From: Paracoccaceae bacterium
Lineage (GTDB): Bacteria > Pseudomonadota > Alphaproteobacteria > Rhodobacterales > Rhodobacteraceae
Direction of reading: 5' to 3'
DNA: 6,650 nucleotides
Assembly (NCBI GenBank): GCA_023134935.1
Contig: JAGLUD010000367.1
Span: forward strand, 1 to 6,650
The notes under the pieces are model-generated. The model saw nothing but the letters and a program-made list of their open reading frames with translations. It had not been told where the DNA came from and ran no database searches. Of this stretch, positions 1-5,654 are shown piece after piece. A program made the position numbers and the translations under genes. Every line of letters begins with the position of its first letter. Position 1 is the first letter of the stretch.

Positions 1-291
1 ACAATCGTTAAGGCGATGTTTACCAATCCTGAACAAATCAACGCATGGTTCGCGCGTTGGGACGCATCAAGTGCCGATGTGGCGTTGATGCAAAAGGTTA
101 ACCCTGTGTTTATTCCGCGCAACCATCGAATTGAGGAGGTTATCGTTGCCGCCAACAAAGGCGATCTGGAGCCGTTCGAGCGGCTAAATGCTGTTCTGGC
201 GCATCCTTACATTGAGCAGCCCGAAAACGTCGAATTCGAAAATGCGCCCATGCCCGAGGAAATTGTGCAGGCGACATTCTGCGGAACCTAG
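1..291 (+). CDS. selO: Protein adenylyltransferase SelO (YdiU/UPF0061 family), C-terminal fragment
   Basis: The reading frame is open from base 1 and ends at TAG 289-291, giving the last 96 residues of a larger protein (SelO proteins are usually about 470-500 aa). SelO is a pseudokinase-fold enzyme that transfers AMP from ATP to protein hydroxyl side chains and is linked to redox stress responses; that is family knowledge, and the catalytic domain lies outside the window. The fragment shows the typical family tail: M30-x-x-V-N-P-V-F-I-P-R-N-H-R43 followed by an I/V-E-E helix, then G-D-L-E-P-F-E-R, the PY-x-x-Q-P segment at 69-74, and the terminal T-F-C-G-T ending, where the conserved near-terminal Cys corresponds to the Cys/Sec position of the family. 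The ATG at base 16 is internal, since the frame continues upstream without a stop. The next gene starts 69 bp downstream on the same strand, so cotranscription is possible. Confidence 0.88.
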   Translation, partial: TIVKAMFTNPEQINAWFARWDASSADVALMQKVNPVFIPRNHRIEEVIVAANKGDLEPFERLNAVLAHPYIEQPENVEFENAPMPEEIVQATFCGT

Positions 292-331
292 GATTTTGTT
301 TGCAATCGGAAGGGTTTTACCAAAGAGTAAA

Positions 332-357
332 CGCCTCTGAAACCAACATCCGAGGCG
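332..357 (+). promoter_or_regulatory. Possible small hairpin covering the dipeptidase ribosome binding site
   Basis: CGCCTC (332-337) and GAGGCG (352-357) are perfect 6-bp reverse complements separated by 14 nt; GA (339-340) and TC (349-350) could add two more pairs after a mismatch. The right arm contains the GAGG Shine-Dalgarno (352-355), 5 nt before the ATG at 361. If it forms, the stem would sequester the ribosome binding site. There is no T-run after it, so it is a poor terminator. The arms are short and the structure may be chance. Confidence 0.3.
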
Positions 358-360
358 CCT

Positions 361-1416
361 ATGACAAGCTCTGCTTTTCCCCCGATTTTTGATGGCCACA
401 ATGATGTCCTGTCTTTGCAACTAAAGGCTGGAGCAGGCGCTCGCACGGGGTTTACGAACGGTTATGAGGCGCACATTGACGTGCCCAAATCCCGCATTGG
501 CGGGTTTGGCGGTGGGTTCTTCGCGATCTATGTTCCTTCGCCCGGCGATTTTGACCACTATTACGAGATGATGCGGCAGCCGAAATACGACTTGCCGTTG
601 CCCGCCCCTGTGCCACAGGCGGAAGCCGAGCCGATCATGTTGGCGCAGGCTGAAATCTTACGCCAGCTAGAGGCCGATGGGGCGCTTAAGGTTTGCACAA
701 CGACTGCGGAAATTCGCGAATGTCTTAACACTGGGTTAATGGCCGCAATCATGCACATTGAGGGCGCCGAGGGGATTGATACGGACCTAGATATGCTGGG
801 CAAGATGTATGACTTGGGCCTGCGGTCCTTGGGACCGGTTTGGAGCCGCCCCACAGCGTTCGCCCATGGCGTGCCGTTCCGTTACCCCTCCGACGCAGAG
901 ATCGGCGGCGGACTAACCAATGCTGGTAAAGATCTGGTGCGGGAATGTAACCGCTTGGGAATTATGCTGGATTTGTCCCACCTGAATGCAGCAGGCGTGC
1001 GCGACATTGCCAAAATTAGCGATGCTCCGCTTATGGCTACGCATTCAAACTGCCACGCGATCTGCCCGCATGCACGGAACTTGACGGATGATCAACTGGC
1101 GATGATCAAGGACAGCGACGGCATGGTCGGGCTGAACTTCGCGGTGGCGTTTTTGCGGCCCGATGGGCAGATGAAAACCGATGTGGGGCTGGATGTGATG
1201 ATGCGGCACCTCGATCATCTGATTACGCATCTGGGGGAGGACCGCGTGGGGTTAGGCTCGGACTTCGACGGGGCGCAGATACCGGACCCGATCGGCGACA
1301 TCGCAGGACTGACAAATTTGCGCGACGCGATGCGACAGCACGGAATTGACGAACCGCTAATGGCCAAGCTTTGCAATGAAAACTGGCTTAGCTTGCTTGA
1401 TCGAACGTGGAAATAA
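361..1416 (+). CDS. Membrane dipeptidase family (peptidase M19) zinc dipeptidase
   Basis: A 351-aa protein of normal length for bacterial M19 peptidases, which are TIM-barrel enzymes of the amidohydrolase superfamily with two zinc ions that hydrolyse dipeptides, often including those with D-amino acids. The metal and substrate residues can be seen in order: H13-x-D15 in the first strand (F-D-G-H-N-D), the bridging glutamate E134 in M-H-I-E-G-A-E, H207 in L-D-L-S-H-L, H228 in A-T-H-S-N, R239 in the P-H-A-R-N-L segment, and the S-D-F-D-G motif with D301. All are intact, so the enzyme should be active. No signal peptide or lipobox is present, so it is probably cytoplasmic. The ATG at 361 is preferred because GAGG lies 5 nt upstream and the HxD motif comes soon after it. 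It follows selO by 69 bp on the same strand; a separate copper-type promoter begins 10 bp after its stop, so it is probably not co-regulated with the oxidase. The exact substrate cannot be told. Confidence 0.92.
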   Translation: MTSSAFPPIFDGHNDVLSLQLKAGAGARTGFTNGYEAHIDVPKSRIGGFGGGFFAIYVPSPGDFDHYYEMMRQPKYDLPLPAPVPQAEAEPIMLAQAEILRQLEADGALKVCTTTAEIRECLNTGLMAAIMHIEGAEGIDTDLDMLGKMYDLGLRSLGPVWSRPTAFAHGVPFRYPSDAEIGGGLTNAGKDLVRECNRLGIMLDLSHLNAAGVRDIAKISDAPLMATHSNCHAICPHARNLTDDQLAMIKDSDGMVGLNFAVAFLRPDGQMKTDVGLDVMMRHLDHLITHLGEDRVGLGSDFDGAQIPDPIGDIAGLTNLRDAMRQHGIDEPLMAKLCNENWLSLLDRTWK

Positions 1417-1425
1417 CATCACCCC

Positions 1426-1456
1426 TTGACCTTCCCCTTACTGGAACCATTAGATG
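1426..1456 (+). promoter_or_regulatory. CueR/HmrR-type (MerR family) copper-responsive promoter of the multicopper oxidase gene
   Basis: A -35 box TTGACC (1426-1431) and a -10-like TAGATG (1451-1456) are separated by exactly 19 bp, the overlong spacer that is the hallmark of promoters activated by MerR-family regulators through DNA distortion. The spacer carries ACCTTCC-N7-GGAA (from 1429), closely resembling the known CueR operator of copA/cueO promoters (ACCTTCC-N7-GGAAGGT). The right half here reads GGAACCA, so only the inner TTCC/GGAA arms are symmetric. The predicted transcription start is near 1463, leaving a leader of about 24 nt that includes the ribosome binding site. The gene directly downstream is a CueO-like oxidase, a classical CueR target, which strengthens the call. 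The regulator gene is not in the window. Confidence 0.8.
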
Positions 1457-1486
1457 TGTGAGCAACTGATAACTTAGGAGCCACCC

Positions 1487-2980
1487 ATGACCGTATTCAA
1501 CCGCCGCCACTTCTTGAAATCCTCTGTCGCAAGTGCGGTCGTTCTTGGTGGGGTTGCCGTTTACTGGCCACGCACAGGTTTCGCGCAGCCGACGGGTGGC
1601 ATGACGAATGTTCTGAAGATTCCGGCACTGGAAACGGGCCATGACGAGGGTGGCGTGCAAGTTTATGATCTGTCGTTGCAAAATGGCATTACGGAGTTTT
1701 TTGAAGGGTATCAAACCCCAACGAGCGGGATTAACGGCAGTTATCTAGGGCCAACCTTGAAGGTTCGGGACGGCGCGGCGATCCGGTTCAATGTAACGAA
1801 TGATCTGGGGGAACCATCGACGCTGCATTGGCACGGCATGCATTTGCCCGCCCGCATGGATGGTGGCCCGCATCAGGTTGTTCGCCCTGGAAAAACATGG
1901 GCTTCGGAATTCACGGTTAAACAAAAGGCTGCCAGCCTTTGGTATCACCCACATCTGATGGGCAAGACGGCCGAGCATGTTTGGCGCGGCATGGCGGGTA
2001 TGGTAATCGTTGAAGACGCCGAGACCGACGCCCTGCCCCTGCCCACCAGCTATGGCATCGATGATGTTCCGTTGGTTTTGCAGGACCGCTCGCTAACCCG
2101 TGACGGGCGGATGGATTACAATCTTTCGATGCATTCACGCATGATGGGGATGGTCGGAAACATCCCGTTCGCGAACGGAACATATGCGCCCTATTTCGAG
2201 GCTACGACCACGAAGCTGCGGCTACGGATACTAAACGGCTCGAACGCCAGTACGTATAATCTGATGCTAAATGACGGGCAAACGTTCACTCAAATCGCTA
2301 CCGATGGCGGATTTCTAGAGACTCCGGTGGAGTTGAATTTCCTACAGCTCGCCCCTGCGGAACGCGCCGAGATTATTGTTGATCTGGTTGCTGGCGAAAA
2401 CGTTATGCTCAACAACGTGACCGTTGGCAGTTCTGCTGGCGGAATGATGAACGAGAACAACAATGCCCCCGCCTTCCCGTTCCTTGAAATACGGCCAGCT
2501 GCGAACCTGACGGAATCGGCGGACTTGCCTGCGCGGCTGACCACCATGGAATGGTTGAACGAAGCCGACGCCGTGAAAACCCGTGTGTTTGATCTGGAGA
2601 TGCAGATGGGCATGGGGCGGATGTCGGGTGGTGGGAACTCGCATAGTATTAATGGCAAGGTCATGGACATGAAGCGCATCGACGAGGTTGTAAACCTTGG
2701 CGACACTGAGATTTGGGTATTGCGGAATGTTTCTATGATGCCGCACCCATTCCATATGCACGACGTGCAGTTCCAGATACTTGACCGTAACGGTCAGCTG
2801 CCTGCCGCGAACGAGCATGGCCGCAAGGACGTGGTTATGGTGAACTCTGGCGAGGTCGTACGGATCATCATGCGCTTTGAGGATTACGCAGACCCAGACT
2901 CGCCGTTCATGTACCACTGCCACATTCTTGAGCACGAAGATGCCGGCATGATGGGGCAGTTTGTCGTCGTGGAAGGCTAA
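1487..2980 (+). CDS. cueO: Tat-exported CueO-like multicopper oxidase
   Basis: A 497-aa three-cupredoxin-domain laccase-type oxidase, probably oxidising Cu(I) to the less toxic Cu(II) in the periplasm while reducing oxygen to water. The N-terminus has a twin-arginine signal (N-R-R-H-F-L-K, 5-11), a hydrophobic stretch, and a likely cleavage after A33 in G-F-A-Q. All copper ligands are visible: H114-W-H116 and H154-P-H156 in domain 1, then H420-P-F-H423-M-H425 and H477-C478-H479 with H483 and axial M488 in domain 3. T1 copper would be held by H420, C478, H483 and M488; the other eight His form the trinuclear centre. Met-rich stretches at 215-222 and 371-395 (M372, M374, M376, M379, M393, M395) are a compact version of the CueO methionine region that binds Cu(I). 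AGGAG (1476-1480), 6 nt before the ATG, supports the start. The gene has its own CueR-type promoter and meets the next gene tail to tail with a 4-bp overlap. The symbol is by similarity; another laccase-like role is possible. Confidence 0.9.
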   Translation: MTVFNRRHFLKSSVASAVVLGGVAVYWPRTGFAQPTGGMTNVLKIPALETGHDEGGVQVYDLSLQNGITEFFEGYQTPTSGINGSYLGPTLKVRDGAAIRFNVTNDLGEPSTLHWHGMHLPARMDGGPHQVVRPGKTWASEFTVKQKAASLWYHPHLMGKTAEHVWRGMAGMVIVEDAETDALPLPTSYGIDDVPLVLQDRSLTRDGRMDYNLSMHSRMMGMVGNIPFANGTYAPYFEATTTKLRLRILNGSNASTYNLMLNDGQTFTQIATDGGFLETPVELNFLQLAPAERAEIIVDLVAGENVMLNNVTVGSSAGGMMNENNNAPAFPFLEIRPAANLTESADLPARLTTMEWLNEADAVKTRVFDLEMQMGMGRMSGGGNSHSINGKVMDMKRIDEVVNLGDTEIWVLRNVSMMPHPFHMHDVQFQILDRNGQLPAANEHGRKDVVMVNSGEVVRIIMRFEDYADPDSPFMYHCHILEHEDAGMMGQFVVVEG

Positions 2981-5523
2981 ATCAACGGTTTATTCCGCTT
3001 ACGGTACGCCAACGCCTCAAGGATGACACCGTTGGTATTAACGTCGCTGTAATTCGCGGTCGCCAGCCCTGTGGCGGTGAACACACCTGACGCAAATCCG
3101 AGGTCTTCGAAACGAGCGTTTTCGCGGACATAATCGATCAACAATTGCGAGTACTCTTGCGGACGCACTGCCGACCAAAGATAGGCGGATTTGGAGCTGA
3201 CCATGGTGACCGCACGCTTGAACCCTGCGGTCTGGTAACGGGCTGTACTGTTGATAATGTTGACTTTCCACGGGTCAGCATCACCGACTTTGTAGCCCTG
3301 ATAAGAGAACCACGGCTCACGATCGAGCGGACCTTCGGAAACGCACACAAAATCACCGGACGTCTCATATGCCTTCTTCTGTTGCGTATATAGAACGTCA
3401 GCGAGGGTGCGGGCTGGAGCGGAGTACCCCATCTCGACTGCCTCCAAAACGTGAGGTTCGGTGCTGAGTAGTTCGCTGTTTTCGATAACGCCAAGGACAC
3501 GCATCTGGGCATCCATTTCGGTGTCATGTGCGTGTTCAGGGAACGGGGTGTGAACGTCCAGTCCCCAAAGCGCGAACCCGCGTGAAACATAGTGTGTATA
3601 ACCGGAATCCAAAGCCGAGGTGAATCGGCCGTTGCGGATGCTACGGATCTGGCCGTTTTCGATGGTTTTCTGCAACTCCCATCCTGCAACGATTTCTGCG
3701 ATCCCCATACCGCCGCCGACATATTCCTCAAGCACTTTAAGGCTGATCAACAGGCGACCCGCGTCGGTTGCGTCAAACCCTACCTCGCCGGGTTGGCGGC
3801 CTGTGACCGAAACCGCGGCTTGTGGCAAAAGCAACCCGTTGGCGCGTGATGTGGTCGGTAAATGCGTCAACAAACGCTCCGTTCGGTCAGTGAAGTCGGT
3901 GTCATCGATGACGCCCAAAGTATTGGCGCTAACTAACGCCATGATATGCGTGCCGACGTCCCACATGGTTGCGAACGGATAGGAGCTGCGGTCGTCACCT
4001 TCCATCCAGACAGTGCCGGGGACCAGGCCAGTTTCAGGGTCTGTGAACAATTCGAAGAAGTGCCAAGCGGTGGCAGCGTCCTTATCCAGTTCGGCTTGAT
4101 CTTCCCTCAGAGCTTCCTGACTGCCGAGTGTACGTTGGTGGTTCATCGCAGTTAATAGACGATATTTTTCGTCAGTTGGCGCGGCGGTATCACGAAATCC
4201 GGCTAGCGAAACGACTTTGCCAATGCCAGATGTTTCGAATGTGGAAAGGGCTGCGACGATGGCTTGCATGGCAACCGGATCTTGCACGGCCGCGGACGTG
4301 ACCACTATGGCGGCGTCATTTCGAGAACCGATTGCTGCCAGTAAATCATCGCCAACATCTTCAGCTGTGCGAATTTTTCGACTGCCATCAAACGTATATG
4401 AAAACGGTAGATGAAACAGCCCGTATCCGTCCAAACCGCTAAAACTGGTGGCAGGATTGGTGTCGGATAATATCTCGACACCCGCTTGGGAAAACTCTGA
4501 CAGTTTGGCCGGATCGACTGCAGTGACAGACAGGCAATTCGTGTTCGCAGCCTCCATCTGTGTTGATATGTTAAGCGCTGTTCCATCGCCCTCATATCGT
4601 AAACAATCGACCGCGCCTGCTGGGGCCGTCAGGCTGTGGGGAACGCCAGCTTCGTCAAGGGCCGTGATGAATGCTTGCGTGGCCGGATCGTCACTAAACT
4701 CGACACTTAGGCCGATAAGGCGGCCATATGTGGCGCTCGATTGCAGGTGTAGCTCCGTGGGGAGGGTTGAGAACACGTCGCCAGCGGCATTCTTGACGGA
4801 AAGTGAATCACCGATTTCAGCCCCCAACAAAAAGGCATCAGAATCGGTTGAAACGCTTTCATTTAATGACACATACACAATCAACGTGTCCGGAGCGGTA
4901 TCGGTGTTGTTCATCGCGGCCTCGATCGGATTGTCGGTGCCCGTTTGGACTGGATTGCCGCCGTAGAACTGCAAAATACCGCCGCTTGTGTCCCAATATC
5001 CGGCCCTACGTGGTTGATGGGGAAGAAGCAGCAAGTTACGAAATCCGCCAGCGCGAACTTCGTTGATTTCAAAGACATCGCCGTCTGGCATGTCACTGGC
5101 CACAGACAGGCAGCTCGCGTCGGGCCCCAGAACCTGACGGCACTGCGCACGAGCCTGACTGGCGCGCCGCATACGCATATATGAGGTGTCTTTGGCAAGG
5201 TCTGGAACATACGCAATCAGCTCCACCAAGCCGGAATAATTGGCCATTAGATCGCGCAGCAATATGGCCAACTCGCTGTCAGACGCCATGGTATTTCCAT
5301 CGTCATCCGTGAAGTTGATCACACAGCCCACCGGCACATTTTGCGACACGATGGGATCAAGTGCTGCGAACAATTGCGAGGCAGTCGTGGACGGATCAAT
5401 ACCGCCAAGCAAGAATAGCGAAGGCTTGTAGCTGGCCGCCAGGGCCAAGCGAACGCCGCCCGCAGCAAGCAACGGGCCACCGAGTAAGACGGTCTGCAAC
5501 ATCTGGCGTCGAGTAAAGTTCAT
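2977..5523 (-). CDS. Tat-exported DUF3131-domain protein with degenerate NodB-like N-terminal region; putative exopolysaccharide-processing protein
   Basis: An 848-aa protein read from the ATG at 5523. This start is chosen over the in-frame ATG at 5604 because AGGAGG (5537-5532) sits 8 nt upstream and the protein then opens with a twin-arginine signal (T4-R-R-Q-M-L-Q), a hydrophobic core and an AxA cleavage site near A29/A30; the longer version would run through the promoter. Residues about 33-440 look like alpha/beta domains related to polysaccharide deacetylases: a strand plus helix unit (S-L-F-L-L-G-G-I-D-P with F-A-A-L-D at 35-56) recurs at about 268-290 (L-I-G-L-S-V-E-F with F-I-T-A-L-D), but a full set of NodB metal residues is not evident. 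Residues about 482-848 match DUF3131: A-W-x-F-F, T-G-L-V-P, T-M-W-D-V-G-T (519-525), F-D-A-T-D-A-G-R-L-L (583-592), Y-V-S-R-G-F-A-L-W-G-L-D (645-656), and a C-terminal N-T-N-G-V-I-L-E-A-L-A-Y (829-840). DUF3131 has no firmly assigned activity and resembles helical toroid glycosidases; a periplasmic role in cutting or trimming a polysaccharide is inferred from the fold and from the divergent glycan-enzyme gene. Confidence 0.85.
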   Translation of the reverse strand: MNFTRRQMLQTVLLGGPLLAAGGVRLALAASYKPSLFLLGGIDPSTTASQLFAALDPIVSQNVPVGCVINFTDDDGNTMASDSELAILLRDLMANYSGLVELIAYVPDLAKDTSYMRMRRASQARAQCRQVLGPDASCLSVASDMPDGDVFEINEVRAGGFRNLLLLPHQPRRAGYWDTSGGILQFYGGNPVQTGTDNPIEAAMNNTDTAPDTLIVYVSLNESVSTDSDAFLLGAEIGDSLSVKNAAGDVFSTLPTELHLQSSATYGRLIGLSVEFSDDPATQAFITALDEAGVPHSLTAPAGAVDCLRYEGDGTALNISTQMEAANTNCLSVTAVDPAKLSEFSQAGVEILSDTNPATSFSGLDGYGLFHLPFSYTFDGSRKIRTAEDVGDDLLAAIGSRNDAAIVVTSAAVQDPVAMQAIVAALSTFETSGIGKVVSLAGFRDTAAPTDEKYRLLTAMNHQRTLGSQEALREDQAELDKDAATAWHFFELFTDPETGLVPGTVWMEGDDRSSYPFATMWDVGTHIMALVSANTLGVIDDTDFTDRTERLLTHLPTTSRANGLLLPQAAVSVTGRQPGEVGFDATDAGRLLISLKVLEEYVGGGMGIAEIVAGWELQKTIENGQIRSIRNGRFTSALDSGYTHYVSRGFALWGLDVHTPFPEHAHDTEMDAQMRVLGVIENSELLSTEPHVLEAVEMGYSAPARTLADVLYTQQKKAYETSGDFVCVSEGPLDREPWFSYQGYKVGDADPWKVNIINSTARYQTAGFKRAVTMVSSKSAYLWSAVRPQEYSQLLIDYVRENARFEDLGFASGVFTATGLATANYSDVNTNGVILEALAYRKRNKPLI

Positions 5524-5546
5524 GGCTTCGCCCTCCTGTTCTCTTG

Positions 5547-5552
5547 ATTGTA
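5547..5552 (-). promoter_or_regulatory. -10 element of the DUF3131 gene promoter
   Basis: Read on the - strand, bases 5552-5547 are TACAAT, five of six matches to TATAAT. The expected start site is the A at 5540, giving a 17-nt leader that still holds the whole AGGAGG ribosome binding site. With a 17-bp spacer the -35 position (5575-5570) reads ATTAGA, a poor match to consensus, which is usual for a promoter that needs an activator. The FNR-type box is centred 41.5 bp upstream of this predicted start. Confidence 0.6.
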
Positions 5553-5554
5553 CT

Positions 5555-5566
5555 GCGCAATTGCAC
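5555..5566. repeat. Imperfect 12-bp dyad in the spacer of the DUF3131 promoter
   Basis: GCGCAATTGCAC is symmetric at 10 of 12 positions, with the core GCAATTGC (5557-5564) fully palindromic. It lies between the -10 element and the FNR-type box, within the RNA polymerase footprint of the leftward promoter. A second regulator, probably repressing, could bind there, but a dyad this short can easily arise by chance and matches no operator I recognise. Confidence 0.25.
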
Positions 5567-5574
5567 GTATCTAA

Positions 5575-5588
5575 TTGACCTGCATCAA
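5575..5588. promoter_or_regulatory. FNR/CRP-family binding site (FnrL-type box) between divergent genes
   Basis: TTGAC-CTGC-ATCAA differs from the FNR consensus TTGAT-N4-ATCAA at one base and matches the slightly relaxed boxes accepted by alphaproteobacterial FnrL and related regulators (Dnr/NnrR). Its centre, between 5581 and 5582, lies at -41.5 from the start predicted for the leftward DUF3131 gene, the standard class II activator distance. It lies about 42 bp from a weaker predicted start for the rightward gene. Which member of the family binds (oxygen-sensing FnrL, NO-sensing Dnr, or another) cannot be told from the site. Confidence 0.6.
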
Positions 5589-5611
5589 GATAATCTAAAC
5601 CCAATTCGGGC

Positions 5612-5617
5612 TAGTAT
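5612..5617 (+). promoter_or_regulatory. Possible -10 element of the rightward GH18-like/glycosyltransferase gene
   Basis: TAGTAT matches four of six bases of TATAAT and would place the start at about 5623-5624, 41.5-42.5 bp from the centre of the FNR-type box and about 31 nt before the GTG start. No good -35 is present, as in class II activator promoters. A competing candidate, TATATT at 5623-5628, matches the -10 consensus better but does not fit the box spacing. Confidence 0.35.
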
Positions 5618-5654
5618 TTGAGTATATTAACGTCAGTTATGGATATTTTAACAA

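Noticed and set aside
292..360. Rho-independent terminator between selO and the dipeptidase gene
   Set aside because: The only inverted repeat has 6-bp arms with a 14-nt loop and no following T-run, and it overlaps the ribosome binding site, so it does not look like a terminator.
2290..2935. Long - strand open frames opposite the multicopper oxidase (up to 197 codons)
   Set aside because: They lie entirely antisense to a gene with all conserved copper motifs, lack family motifs or clear ribosome binding sites, and have low-complexity His/Arg-rich translations typical of shadow frames.
3138..3731. A 197-codon - strand frame inside the DUF3131 gene, in another frame of the same strand
   Set aside because: It overlaps the conserved DUF3131 domain, shows no recognisable domain, and its composition fits an out-of-frame reading.
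4448..4966. A 172-codon + strand frame antisense to the DUF3131 gene
   Set aside because: No ribosome binding site or family motif, and Ser/Ala-rich composition expected from the complement of the real gene.
5575..5594. TTGACC with GATAAT as a sigma-70 promoter on the + strand
   Set aside because: The two hexamers are only 8 bp apart, far too close for RNA polymerase; TTGACC is better explained as part of the FNR-type dyad.
5524..5604. Extended 27-residue N-terminus of the DUF3131 protein from an upstream in-frame ATG at 5604
   Set aside because: It would put the Tat signal in the middle of a polar leader, has no ribosome binding site, and overlaps the FNR-type box and -10 element; the ATG at 5523 has AGGAGG at the right distance and an ideal signal peptide.
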